A stretch of 64,000 bases of DNA from Paragonimus skrjabini miyazakii (Eukaryota > Platyhelminthes > Trematoda > Plagiorchiida > Troglotrematidae), in NCBI GenBank assembly GCA_014338405.1, contig JTDE01000207.1:78116-142115 (forward strand). The letters run 5' to 3'. The position numbers and the translations under genes are program-made. Under the pieces are notes generated by a model. That model did no database searches, was not told the origin of the DNA, and saw nothing but the letters and a program-made list of their open reading frames with translations. Below, in pieces: positions 1 through 11,721 of this stretch; position 1 is the first letter of the stretch; each line of letters begins with the position of its first letter.

Positions 1-17
1 ACACGACAAAAAACGTT

Positions 18-373
18 AAAATCTAATCAGGCTGTTACAGTTATAAAGGAGAATAAAACGAACAACGTTTACATACGAAACTTGGTTTTCGCCAAAATCC
101 ACACCATCTCAATTTTGTGATTGCGGACACTGACTGGATGTTGACTGCCTACATATCGATCGGGTGAGTCGGCTAACGGCCAAGGCAGCTGAGGCGATTG
201 AACAAAGTTTTTTATCCACACAAGGTTGGATTGCGTAATCGAACGGTAATGGTCTCGGCAGTGGCTCACATTTTCTGGCGAACGAGTTTTGACCGGTTCG
301 GTGGAACCCTGTAGATAACGGTGAACGATCGATCTATGTTGACCTGACCATAGCTGTCAGTCAGATGACCTAC
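18..373 (-). repeat. Inverted copy of a Penelope-like element 3' tail (left palindrome arm)
   Basis: Positions 18-373 are the reverse complement of 577-932 with no net length difference and only scattered mismatches. On the minus strand this arm encodes the same end-of-element peptide as the right arm, including the motif NFVQSPQLPWPLADSPDRY, then non-coding tail. PLEs are known to carry terminal repeats (pLTRs) in direct or inverted orientation, so an inverted tail copy upstream of the sense copy fits that family. The outer end is close to the window edge, so the true 5' boundary is not visible. Confidence 0.85.
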
Positions 374-429
374 GGTTCATCAGTTCATCACCGAGTATTT
401 TAGATCTGAGGGATAAAGGACCGGTCCAC

Positions 430-932
430 AACCCATCTACGGTGATTTACTTGTTCGTTTGCAACTGTTCAGCAAACTATGTGAGTCGTACAATTCGGCA
501 CTTGTCTAGAAGAATCAGAAAACATCATGCAACATGGATCGGGACAGGTGAAATAAACCTAATCACTAGTGTCATTGTAGGTGACCTGACTGACAGCTAT
601 GGTCAGGTCAACATAGATCGATCGTTCACCGTTATCTACAGGGTTCCACCGAACCGGTCAAAACTCGTTCGCCAGAAAATGTGAGCCACTGCCGAGACCA
701 TTACCGTTCGATTACGCAATCCAACCTTGTGTGGATAAAAAACTTTGTTCAATCGCCTCAGCTGCCTTGGCCGTTAGCCGACTCACCCGATCGATATGTA
801 GGCAGTCAACATCCAGTCAGTGTCCGCAATCACAAAATTGAGATGGTTTGAATTTTGGTCAAAACCAAGCTTCGTATGTAAACGTTTTTAGTTTTATTCT
901 CCTTTATAACTGTAACAGCCTGATTAGATTTT
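430..932 (+). mobile_element. Penelope-like element 3' fragment with GIY-YIG remnant
   Basis: The sense strand encodes a degenerate GIY-YIG endonuclease core from a non-ATG position near 442 (YLFVCNCSANYVSRT, followed by Arg-rich sequence and a His). It then gives the PLE C-terminal motif FTVIYRVPPNRSKLVRQ. A stop follows at about 682, and homology continues after it (TAETITVRLRNPTL) to the end of the element at about 932. RT and all upstream parts are absent, so this is a 5'-truncated dead copy. In PLEs the GIY-YIG domain supplies the nick for target-primed reverse transcription. The spacer between palindrome arms (374-576) holds the GIY-YIG part; the right arm holds the tail. Confidence 0.75.
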
Positions 933-3533
933 ATAGAAAACATGTTTGCTACGCATCGTGTTCTATGACTCAGAGGGAATTTTCGAAATAAAATAAACGT
1001 TTTTGATTACACAACACTACCCATCAACAAGTCAAACGTTACGGTTGTTCATGCATCATTTTTTCGGGTCGTTCTGAGTCAATGAATACAATATTTTCAT
1101 TTTCACTCCAGTTTTGATTTTGGTTAACCCACAACCGAAGACTGCACAATCTTGTACAATTCGTCCTAATTGGTTGGTGTAATGCTCAATCGATAACACG
1201 GTCCATGATCATGTAGGCTGATCACATGAACGAGACTGTTGACAAATGTGTGCCCATGTTAAACTGCAGTAGCCATTGGATGAAAAACGACGACCATCAA
1301 CAGAAACTAGAAAGTTAAGATGGGACAACCTGTAGATCGTTTATGCTGTTATTAGGAACCCGATTTTGCTCTCTAATCGGTCAATAATGACCGGTTTTGT
1401 GAACATAAACAACCTAGAGATATATAATTCGAATTTACTGAAGGTGATCGGCTGACTTCAGCCGAGTGAATTGTTCGTCTGGTCTTGGTCCGTTGCATCC
1501 GCCGATAAGCCAAAATAATATGCTTACATTTAGGAACACGTCTGACAGCCAGGCTAGAAAATTATGTAAACTGCATTTGACCTCGTATGAAAACGAGCTA
1601 CTGAACTGGCAATCTGTTAGACGCAAACAATGGGGCCTCAAATTAACGAACATCAGTTTGATGTGAAAACGTTTGGCGACGACAGAAATGTTGATTTTAT
1701 TGAATGTAAAATCTGATATTGCGATCGAATTTTGTGATTAATCCGATTGCAATGACTATAAACAAACCAGTCGTTGAATGACCAACATCATTTTCATTGG
1801 TAAGTCCGTTTCTTTTGCTATCTAAACACCAGAACTCAATTGGATCTCACTTATATGTTTATGAAAGGAGCAGGTCAGTAATTCCAATTTCGGTAACTAC
1901 TGGTAGGATGTCCATACCAATACTCAACTGCCTTATGGTCTTTACTCTAAACATATCAAGAATGTTTCCTTATATCTTGATCCTCATACAGATCCCCATA
2001 TGATTGTAAAGCCATACAGCTGTGTTTTGAGGATGGTTGTTGTCTACAACGGCAGCAATGAATCCTGGATATCGAAAAATGGCATCTATTTATTGTACTT
2101 TTCTTTCACGGGATTGTAGCTTTAGTATTACTTTTGCAAATGGAACTAATGGGCTCACCCAAGCTAATGTGCACGGCAGACCTTAGAACCAAAGAAATTG
2201 TATGCAGGTATTCAGGGTATATGGTTGACTTTCTGTCTAACGTACCCAGTTAGTAAAAAGGTCAATTGTTCTTGTCAGGTTAGTCGATAAGAAAGTCCAT
2301 GTATTTCGCACTTAGGCCCTGTGGAAGGTCATTCAACAATGCACAAACCATTCAGTCCTTGAAGACGTTATCAAGAGGGCAAACAGTTGGTTTTAACAAT
2401 CATAAGTTACATGGTGGACTGATGCTTCAACTTTGTTGTGTCTCATCAGCACAACACACGCAGGGGGAAAGCAATTCACATATTTTTCTTTACCTTCGGT
2501 CACTTCAACTCTGCAGCCTAGCGGGTGTGTGTAGACTACAATCTGACGCTTACTCACAGGTTGTGGGTCGTAGCAGCTGTCAACCATTTTGCTGGTGGTC
2601 ACTAAAACCAACTGATAGAACAACCTTCCCCAAACATTTATGAAGCTCTGTTAGATGATTGCTCGTTTTCGGGCCAGCCGAAGACGATTGATCAAGTTTA
2701 GCCCGCGATAGAGAGAGGCGCAAGAGCCAGGTATTCAACCATGAAATTGCTTATGTTGACAGTGACCAGGTGTGTCTGTGAAGACAACGGGCTACGGCTT
2801 ATTGAAAACTGATTCTAAGCTATTTGTTCGCAGCTTCTGGAGATCACAGGTTTTAGACTCCTGTTTTATTCTTGTTGGTGCGATTTGTAGTAGAGTAGAA
2901 CAGTGGCTATGACATCGGTCAAACTAAGTTGGTTTCGGAAGGCTGTCAGGTAGAGAAATGGATCTCTTTAGGGCTTCCACTTTGGGTTCACTTTTAGTCC
3001 ACACAAGGCAGTGAGGCAGCGTACTAACGGTTGAATCACAGTTGATGAATACTCTAGTTTTCTTTGTCTGTTTACAAAGCTTACAGCTGACAGACTTGTA
3101 GTCAGTCTTTTTCTCCTATGCTAGTCTATAATCGAGTACGATTTGTCCACCAAGTACTGAGTAGCTCCGTGAAGTGGTATTGCCATAGAAACAGTAACAT
3201 GAAATTCGTATATGGGAGAAATTTTGTGGGTATAAGGTGCAGTATTGGTGACCGTATGCAATAAAAGTAAATCGTGATATGCCTCATTTGATTCTATGAA
3301 GAAAATACGGAAATATCAAAATTATTTTATATCCAAGTAGATGTAGGTTTCACCCATAATATAACTGACAATGGTGTGGTCCGCACTAGCCTAATTTATA
3401 CGATAATTAATTAAAAATGACTCCTTTGTTTTAAACGGCCAAGAGAACTGAAGTTGGTGAGTACATCACCCTCACGATAACGTTTAAATTCGTTCTACAA
3501 TTACAGTTTAACCGAACACCAATTGGTTCTCAC
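933..3533. other. No supported gene; probable intron or 3' flank of the RASEF-like gene
   Basis: Only short unsupported reading frames are present on either strand, and I recognise no repeat family. If the RASEF-like gene continues leftward, this is intron. I looked on the minus strand for a Rab P-loop exon and saw none. Confidence 0.4.
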
Positions 3534-3904
3534 CTTCTGTCGGAGATTCTCCAAAAGTATCAGGAGATAAACTCAGTTGTTTTGCGTCTAGCGGAGCTGA
3601 GAAGACGAAGCCTTTCAGTTTGCGCCTGCTTGGGATTGGCCTTTGCACGAACGCGTGTCTAACGGGAATGTTGGAATCTGGTGACGTGGGTCTTCCCAGA
3701 GGATGTGACGTACGCTCATTGAACTCGCTCGATGAATCTAGAGGAGTTTGAAAATCTGCCAAAAGCTGTCGGAAATTGGTAAACAACAAGGAGCAGGCGG
3801 TGGTTGCCTCCCGAAGGGTGGAAGCTTTGTCAACTCCTTCGGCACTCCGTTCCAACACAGCACACAGACCATCGTTCGCATCACACAACTCCCGGTTGAC
3901 CTCC
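3534..3904 (-). CDS. RASEF-like gene, exon E (end of coiled coil and linker)
   Basis: This minus-strand exon follows a TTTTTCTAAG acceptor and starts with the single base that completes the AA left by exon D, giving KEVNRELCDANDGLCAVLERS. That stretch resembles the conserved NRKLHDSNDGL-type motif at the end of the coiled coil in vertebrate RASEF (Rab45). The rest is a polar, Ser/Pro-rich linker of about 95 residues, like the low-complexity linker before the Rab domain in that family. A GTGAGA donor follows CCGACAGAAG, leaving phase 1. If that donor is not used, the frame runs on 9 codons to a TAA at about 3508. Splicing is more likely, because the Rab GTPase domain expected next is absent here and should lie left of position 1. 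The alternative is a coiled-coil protein that lacks a GTPase domain. Confidence 0.7.
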
Positions 3905-6116
3905 CTTAGAAAAACCATATTTTTAGAAAGGTGTATTTTGATTTCGTATCTTAGAGTGACATCATAGCATTTTTATTTATCTGATTAAAAAAATCTTCAA
4001 GGTGAGTTTGCCTAGACAGATATTGTTTTAGTGGAACCTACTACTACGTGGTGAAAGACAACCAATGGGCCAACGGCTAAACAGTTAAAACACGTTGCAT
4101 TACGCATATAAGCACCGTGACCTTTACACTTTCTGGAAGAAAACTTACAAGCCTATTTATACCAAAATAAATTTATTACGAAAAACAAGACTTGTATGCC
4201 TCTGCCTAAATTATGAATAAATATGTACTTGCTAAAGATCGTAGTTCTTTCCATGAACCCGTCATCGATTGGGTTCTCAGTTATATAATTTTGTTCCCGT
4301 ACATCAGATGTGAAGTATTAAATAGTCCAGGTATAGTTCACTTGACTTACTGTAGAAGAGAGAGTTGTCTTTTCAACTGCGAATTTTCTTTCACCACTTC
4401 AACGAAGGCAGCAATATGACTAAAGATGCAAAAGAAGGAACAGTTTGTGACAGCATGTTTTTAACATCTAAACTTAACTAATATTCCGCCGGCAAGAAGG
4501 CAAATCGAAAACAGAAAATTTACTACGACAATAACTTGCTGTTGTTATTAATCGAACAGTGTATAGTCTCTAGAGAACCAAAAGAGTGGATTACGTACTT
4601 CTGGACTTGACTTCCAGCTAATAAATATAAAATTAGTAGGGACTCAGTAGCCTCAGAGGCCCAACCTTGCTATTCAAAAGTAATAGGTTTCTGAGGTATC
4701 AAAGAGGTTCTAGTACCCAAACTCTTTCAACATAATATATGTTGACCGTTCTCAACTTTATACACTGCTTGTGCTTTACAAATGAATTCATGTATCAAGT
4801 TGGCTCGTCCCGAGATTATTCAAAAATATCTTGGAGGGGGTAATTATTAGATATAACCCATACTAAACTCAATCGGTACACGGGCAAATCAGCATTAAAA
4901 ACGATTTGCTCGTCAATAAAGAAAACTATTTTAAGACGAAGATGTTGTTACAACAAACTAGTGTGGTTAACACACTTTGTGCGACTTTGAAGCCAAAGCA
5001 GCATGCACATGCCAAAAAAGCACCTCAAACCATTCCCATCTTTGCGTTAGTTAGTAAAACTGAGTCTCAAAGAGGGATATTCTGGGAAAGTCGGTATTCC
5101 CAGTGTGACCACTTTGTTTGGCCAGGGATGCTCACGATAACTGAGTTGTGTCAGCAGAATGGAGAATGATCTACTTCCAAAGTATATGCTCCATAATGAG
5201 CTGCGCGCTGATTCCAAACCACACGAAAAATCAGTCTTGCAGTGCAAAGACAAGAACTGAGGAAATCAGCATTACGTTCTGAAAAGTCAGGACAACAGAA
5301 TGTAACAAGTGAGAGGTGGGCGTGACAGCAGGTGTTCTCAGAAGTGATCGACAAATCAACCAGTGGAGGTAGAAGAAATGATTTGAAGGCCACTACAGAA
5401 AATGGCAGTAACTAACCGCAGTGAACATATTTCAGGACCAAGCTACATGGACAAAGTTCACGCTGTAGCTGTTAAGAAAGCAGTAACTTCTTCTTCACAC
5501 GATAGAAGAATGAAATCACAGTAGTACTTTAAAATTTACAAACTTCAGTACAAAGATCTCTTGAAATTATTGCTTTTCACTTCACCTGGGCGACTGTAAA
5601 AATGCAATGGAATAGCTGCTCAGGCAGGTTATATTACTGGTCAAACTGTATGACTGACGTTGGGGCACCGTATATGTCCAAATGCATGCCAAACTTGCGT
5701 TAAGGTATAAAAGGACATAGGTCAGTATTACACGGTGCTTGTAGAATGGTAAACTTTTACACAATGGAGTCAAAGTGACTGTCTTCAAAAACCGAATGGG
5801 CAGCGCCAATGACGACTACCTAACCCGTTATCATGTGGCGTTATGTTTGTTTGGCGATGGCAAATAGCCTCATGCTAGTGAAAGATTTACAAAATCAGTA
5901 AGATAGTTGTGAGTTTGCAAGTTTCTTAACTAGATACTCATAAATGTAACGCTACTTCAGTGCGGCAAAATTTTGGAAAACTTTTAGGCGCAGTATAAAG
6001 TTTACAGTGCTCATTTTCGTAGGTGTTTTCGAACAATAACTGGCCCTAATTATGGTCAACCTGTACACCATATTTTCTGTCCACTTGCCACAGTGTTCAA
6101 TCTTTAAACAGAAATA
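3905..6116. other. Intron D-E of the RASEF-like gene, left part
   Basis: No coding region or recognised repeat can be supported here. Frames at 4906-5169 and 5582-5809 have no recognisable motif. A small exon, possibly about 60 nt with phase 2 at both ends, could hide in this intron, because the coiled coil looks about 20 residues shorter than in vertebrate RASEF between exons D and E. Confidence 0.4.
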
Positions 6117-7105
6117 TCCATGAGTGAGGTGCGTTGTTCTCTGGAAACCTACATTTTCTTGAAAAACGTCGTGCGTAAATTGGACTGGATTGAATATCAT
6201 GCTGAAACCTGATCACACTGGTGGACCGCGACTAAAAGAACAATGTACCGTTTTGGGGAAACATATACTAATGTTGAGGTATTTTTTGTACACCACAAAT
6301 GAACCATACACAGCATGCAGGGATTATTGAATACCATTAGTTAGAACCGGCTAATCCTTCCCCATTCTTAACGGCGTTGTTTTGCAGTATTACGTTTGGT
6401 TGCCGCGTATCTGCGACTAAGGACAACTGAAGGCACGGTTGAAACACCCAGAATAATCGGTTGATCATGGTCTCCAAACCTAGATGAATATGGTCCGGAG
6501 CAGGTAGCAAACCACTACCACTCCACTCTAGCTTTGGTTGACCTAGGCATGATTCAGACGAGATAACTCGCCTCCTGTGAGTGCTGTAGGAGTCAGCTGG
6601 TCACTGTGTCAGCAGAACAGTACGACTAAGGGCAAGCTAAGCGGAGGTGATAACATTCCAGTGCTATGGCTGGTGGAGATAAGCAAGAGTGCCACTCATT
6701 CATCAGTCAACGATTCCTCATTTGCTCTTACACGTAACCTTCATTCTTTCTTTTCACTGTCCACTAAATGTGGACCTACTCGGTATTGGTATACGACAGT
6801 GATGCAAATTTACACTGACTTGCAAGCCGTCAACCGTCCACATATGTACATCAAAGGGATGTAACCAACAATAACTAATGGCATCCAACAATCCCTCTAT
6901 ACTGTGTATGGTTCATTTGTAGTCTACAAAAAATATTTCAAAATTGATGGCTATTTCCCCTAAAACGGTACATTGTTCTCTTAGTCACTGTCCTCCAGGG
7001 TGATCTGGTTTCAGCATGATATTCAATCCAGTCCAATTTACGCACGATGTTTTTCAAGACGACACAAGTTTCCAGAGAACAACGTTTCTGAACGAGCTGT
7101 TCACC
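6117..7105. mobile_element. Inverted-repeat (foldback-like) element, about 1 kb
   Basis: The stretch at about 6127-6345 reappears as its reverse complement at about 6866-7092, with roughly 80-90% identity by eye. Shared blocks include ATCATGCTGAAACC/GGTTTCAGCATGAT, AACAATGTACCGTTTT and AATGAACCATACACAG. The spacer (6346-6865) is about 520 bp and has no recognisable domain; a 95-codon frame at 6577-6864 is not supported. This could be a non-autonomous DNA transposon with long terminal inverted repeats, or two copies of one repeat inserted head to head. I saw no clear target-site duplication. Confidence 0.65.
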
Positions 7106-7184
7106 CTGATCTCAATAATGCAATAAGTTGCTTTCATCACGGCATCCACATATGCATAACGTGGTCAATTATAACATGTTGATA

Positions 7185-7197
7185 GAGAGAGAGAGAG
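7185..7197 (+). repeat. (GA)n microsatellite
   Basis: A short uninterrupted GA run lies just outside the right arm of the 6.1-7.1 kb inverted-repeat element. Confidence 0.8.
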
Positions 7198-7499
7198 ACA
7201 ATAACAAGACCACAAGACTGAAACACGCCAAGCAACGCTTGTCAGTGTGGCAGCATGGCTGTAAGACGTCAAGTCAGAGTCCACAAGTGATAAATTTAGA
7301 AGCACAACACGACGCGCTTCAGATTCTTTAGGAAAATTGTTAGTTTTCGATCACCCTCTTAGTAATGTGAACATATATGCAGGCCGTCAATGCAGCTTTT
7401 TACTATCCATCGTTTGGCGAAATATTGATCGTGATGGTACAGTCCGTTAGAGAAATATCCTATTTTTAGTCTATCCATTTGAAGTCGCCGATGTAGGCT

Positions 7500-8475
7500 G
7501 GTTCACAGACCAAGCGCGGAAAGGCCTACGTGTGTGACCACGATAGGGCCGAGCGACTGCACTGGAAATGCGCATCCACCCCACGTTCGTCCGGGATGGC
7601 TGTGGTTACCACTGTGTGTTGAAGGCCCTGACTTACCCGACTGGGTTAGGGGGCCTGTTTTAGCGCAAGCCGTTTGGTCTGGACTCCGGATTTTGCATCC
7701 AGGTCACGCTCCGTGGTCGATCGGTAGTAGTTCGGGTGATTCAACCATTCTTTCAGTTGTCAAGGCACCCATCAAACTGCTACTCAGATGATAGTCGCTC
7801 TGCCACCCGAAACAGGGCTTACCCGACCTATCCGGCTCTTCGGACTGTTGTGACCGCAAAAGACGCTTGGCCTGAGAATCCGTCCATTGCACAAACGCCC
7901 GTATACGTCATGTCAAAAATCAAACCACAAACGCGTATACTCATTTGCAAGTTAGATATGCATTCACATCCATCCTTGTCATTCCCCTTGGTGGAACTTC
8001 TGCCGAGCGCGTACACACTATTTCGATAGTCTTTCCTTGTCCTCCGTCTTCCTGGCATTCGCAGCTTGCCCTTTTGTTCCTGAACGTTGCCTGTGGGTAA
8101 CATACTACTTGTGGGTAGTATACTACTCACAACGAAACTGCCTGTCATACAACAGGACGACGACGACGAAGGCCGAATCCTATGTCAATCTGGATGAGTC
8201 GCTCAAGTACCGACTGACAGACGGCTGGTTTGTCAGATGTGCTGTCCGTGTGCGTTCTGCGTCGTACGAACACACCCACTCTCTCAGTGCTGACCATGTA
8301 CGTGTTGGCCCGCCTCCTCGTCAGAGCACTAGCCTTGCTCATTCCCTGTTTCCGGCGCATCTACGTCCTCTCACTTCGCATGGGCCAAACAAAACCCTGT
8401 CTGCCAGCCCACCCATGCACACATTAGTTGTACGGCCACGTTCGCTGCTGAAATCCAGAGGACCCCCTTAGAACA
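7500..8475 (+). other. GC-rich block of unknown nature
   Basis: This stretch is visibly richer in G+C and CpG than its AT-rich surroundings and is fairly open on both strands. The longest frames are 8037-8471 (+, 144 codons) and 7828-8148 (-, 106 codons). None shows a motif I recognise, and the overlapping open frames on both strands argue against either being a real gene. The texture resembles the 5' region of the LINE at the right edge of the window, so a transposon 5' region or a non-autonomous element is plausible. It lies in the long intron of the RASEF-like gene. Confidence 0.4.
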
Positions 8476-8584
8476 TCAAAAATTAATACCGAGACATTTT
8501 AAATTGGGAAAGCCAGAAGATGTACTGATCCGTTTGAAATCGTTCAACGTAGCGTGTGTTCGATGCCATTCGTTACCTGTGCAA

Positions 8585-8765
8585 TACAGGCTAGGATGTG
8601 CACTAGTGACAAGGTATTCTTAGTGCAAAACACAAGTTTAGTGCGTCTTTTCGATAGGGGCCGGTTGAATATCTAAATTCAACGGCTGCAATGATGTATG
8701 GGTGATGTTCAAATTAAACTTAACGAAATCCTCCACTATTTATCAGTACTCTAAAATATTGCTTA
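8585..8765 (+). mobile_element. SINE unit 1, 3' body and tail (diverged)
   Basis: The series TTTAGTGCGTCTTTTCGATA, then GGGTGATGTTCAAATTAA, then CTACTATTTATCAGTACTCTAAAAT-like sequence matches the body and tail of the SINE copies at 24.1 and 58.6 kb in order. The tRNA-like head is mostly unrecognisable. It leads through a linker into a second, fuller unit at 8815, the same arrangement as at 58.24-58.71 kb. Confidence 0.6.
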
Positions 8766-8814
8766 ATACGTACAATGAGATTTTGCGATCTACCTGAGAA
8801 ATCCCAGTCACGTG

Positions 8815-9155
8815 GTTGTCGACTGAGGTTAACAGGCAACAACTGTGTCTCTTATCGAGACAATCGTTCAGCCTGATCATTACTTACATGCGAACGTGGA
8901 TGAGTATTAAGATATATTATGGCTCTTTCGTGCCTAACGAAAGGTCACTGGCGCATTTATTAACACGGTTACTCCATGAAGGTAGGATCAGAGATGTACT
9001 GGTGAAATGTGGAAGAATGTGCAATGCTGACGAGCACTAACAAGAAAGAAACTCCAGTCGCGCTTCTTTTCGAAAGCGGTTAACTGGAAAGTCTACCAAA
9101 TCGCGAAGGGTGCGATTAAGTGAGTGATGTTCAACTTGAAATAAGCCAATTGTTT
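8815..9155 (+). mobile_element. tRNA-derived SINE, unit 2 (diverged)
   Basis: The unit begins with the family head (GAGGTTAACAGGCAACAACT, then CCTGATCATTACTTACATGCGAA). It continues with CGTGCCTAACGAAAGGTCACTGGCGCA, where box A is degraded by an ATTTATTAA replacement, then the body (GAAACTCCAGTCGCGCTTCT) and tail (GTGATGTTCAACTTGAAATA). Box B is no longer recognisable, so this copy should not be transcribed by Pol III. Confidence 0.65.
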
Positions 9156-9189
9156 TAAAGCGGAGTAGTCAACCGTACCCTGTCTATTG

Positions 9190-9400
9190 TTCCATTAGAT
9201 AGGTCAGAATTCGTTCGTCAGTGAATTTGGTCCATTCACTGGGATCCGTTTTTACAATCCGGCTCTCTGTGAGTGGTACAGACTGGTTTAACTGTATCAG
9301 CTATCTTGATGATTAGCTGACTCACCCGATCGATGCAGACTTACAGTATCGATATTTGAATAAATATACTGAGAGTTCGTTCCGGAATTTCGTAATTTTA
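9190..9400 (+). mobile_element. Possible relic of a PLE 3' tail
   Basis: The block TTAGCTGACTCACCCGATCGAT closely matches the PLE tail at about 774-796, and a weaker match (AATCCGGCTCTCTGTGAG) precedes it as in the PLE. No coding potential remains. The match is short, so this is tentative. Confidence 0.35.
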
Positions 9401-11100
9401 ATCAAAGCCGAATAAGACTTTCTCGTAAAAATCGTTATTTTTGAAACCATTGACATGTTTGGTAGCTCTGGCTGATGTTCTGTTGTTTACCAAGCTTGTC
9501 AGTTAGATGTCCATTAGTTCTTAGTTAACCAGTGGTCTGGTTAGCAGTTAAAATGTTTGCTTCTATTTATTAAGGTTGTTTAAGACAACTAATGCCAACC
9601 ATTATTCATCTGGTAGGATGATATTTTGATCAGAAATCCTATGGATTATCTTCTGCTTCATGTAACTACATTTTGGTCCCAAATAACTTTACATCTTTAG
9701 CTTGACTTGACTTGATCTGAGGGGTTTAAATTGACAGTGTAACTTTAAAACTGTATAACAGCTCCCACTAGAAATAAGACCTGCAAATATCCTTCTTGAA
9801 ACGAATCCCAAATAAGACAGAAAGTCTAGTCATAAAAGTGTATACAGTGAGGCCACAGCAATCAGTAAGTTGCACCTCAGGCCGAAAGTTCTTTGGACAA
9901 GTTGACAAAATCTTAAGCAGGAAATGAATGACATGCAACAACGACTGAAACACTGAGCACAAACAGTCATTTGCAACAGGCGCATGACGCACTGCATTGT
10001 CATCCTCAGTAATTATTGCTCACATAAGCCACTACTTAGGTTCTTGGGCTTACGCCAAATCGTGGTTTTATTAGGATAGTAACCAAATAGCACACCGCCC
10101 AAAGGATCAGAGTGGGAACAGGTAAACAGATGATCCGGTTCGCAGTGTTCGTACTTCGACAACTGACCATCGATCATGACTTAGATGAATCACTTGTGAA
10201 AGCCATTTGGAATGTGGAAATAGGGACAATTCAACTTGATGCTAAGCTTGGAGTCCGGAGAACAATGAATCGAATAGACTGTTAGACAGCTGACGCATCA
10301 GGTTATTCAAATCTACGAAGTTTCTGTACCTGGAAAATGGTGCATATGGTAGTAGCTAAAGCTGTCGGAATCTCATGTATTGTCTTGGAAAACTTAACGA
10401 GTGGTTGCTTCCAGAAGGATGACTATGCTTGTTTTAGTTGGACAAAGTCATCTCAAAGTAAGGTACAAAGTTTGCTGCTATACACTTGCCGAAGTTGAAC
10501 TCAATCGGAAACACCTCGACCCACCACGGTTGCAAAGTGCCAGAAAAATAGCTACCACAAAAATACACTAGTTTGGGTAAATGCCATCGTCGTCACTGTT
10601 TTATCGTTTATTTTGGACGGCAATATACACAGCTTCGTTCAAGGGAAGAACAAACGGTAACACCAAAATTAATCAACAGATATGTAAAAAAAGGTGAATG
10701 TGAAAACAAGCTGTCTGTCAAATGTGAGACGCTGCATAGTTAGCAACAATGAGTAGTTGACAAGTCCTCTCACAAGAATAGCCAGCTTTAATGGGCCAGC
10801 CATCAAATGAAAAGTTAGTTCCGCCGTGTATAACAAACGGGTTTAGAATTTAGAAGAAAATACACGAAGCAGAGTAAGAAAATAGGTGAACGGTCAGTCT
10901 CACAAAATCAAAAAGCTCTTCAGAGCACAGAAGTGCTATCACAGTCAAGTTTCACGCATCGGCACAGAAAAATGTCATTCATAGTGAGACAACTGTCAGA
11001 GAGGTGGCAACAGTTAACGCCAGGTTCCTCGCATAAATGCGTCGTAGGTTTTTAGGGAACCTAGAACAGTCAGTAGACATAAATCCGTGACTGCCTAAGA
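9401..11100. other. Intron D-E, no feature recognised
   Basis: AT-rich sequence without a supported reading frame or recognised repeat. The right end may include the 3' UTR of the adjacent R2-like element, whose boundary I cannot place. Confidence 0.4.
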
Positions 11101-11165
11101 GGGCAGTCCCAGTCGAAGTATAGTGCTACTTGAAGAGGGAAATCTAATACCGCGAAAAGAGATGA

Positions 11166-11721
11166 TCACAGGTGAATGAGAACAGAGTTCATATCACAGC
11201 CCAAAGTGTGGATGACCGATTGAATAGCGGCATTATTAGAGTCAGTTCTGTATTTCGCGACCTTGACCGTCCAGGTAAGTTGGGTTCGGTAGTCATCCAC
11301 TATACTGACGTCAAGCAGCACAGCAGTGCCGTCACGGACCACGATCACATCGGGTTTGATGAACGAGCTTGCCATTGGTACTCACAACTCCTCGAAGGCT
11401 GTATAGCCCAACCTGCGCAATCGTTTCGCCAGGTCTTTAGCCACACGGTTGTGTCGGGCACAACGCATGTCATAGGTGATCTAACATGATTGCAGAATAT
11501 GAGCGAGGCTTTCTGGTTGAGCGCAGTTGCCACGGCAGAGAACTGGGTGGTCGCTTTGGTCAGAGATCACATCTGAGTTGGATGGCACGAATAAAGCTTC
11601 TGGGATGATACTATCTGGGTTGAACAGCCAACGATTATAGTGGAGAGCATGACACTTATTGAAGACCACGGCCGTCTAGCGGATGATAGAGTTTATTCAT
11701 CTACGCCGCGTGGGCTTCCAT
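11166..11721 (-). pseudogene. R2-like CCHC motif and restriction-like endonuclease
   Basis: The minus strand encodes CRGNCAQPESLAHILQSC (Cys-x3-Cys-x7-His-x4-Cys spacing, as in R2). After a frameshift it gives KPDVIVVRDGTAVLLDVSIV and then KVAKY. The PD...D/E...K residues of the restriction-like endonuclease active site are therefore still visible. In R2 this domain nicks the target so that RT can prime. The frame breaks between the two motifs make the gene non-functional. Confidence 0.75.

Noticed and set aside
2299..2643. 114-codon plus-strand frame and the overlapping minus-strand frame at 2393-2623
   Set aside because: Both strands are open by chance over the same stretch; neither shows a Rab or other domain that would continue the RASEF-like gene.
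8037..8471. 144-codon plus-strand frame in the GC-rich block as a gene
   Set aside because: Overlapped by open frames on the other strand, low-complexity Ser/Arg/Pro composition, no motif and no splice context; GC-rich DNA simply has fewer stops.
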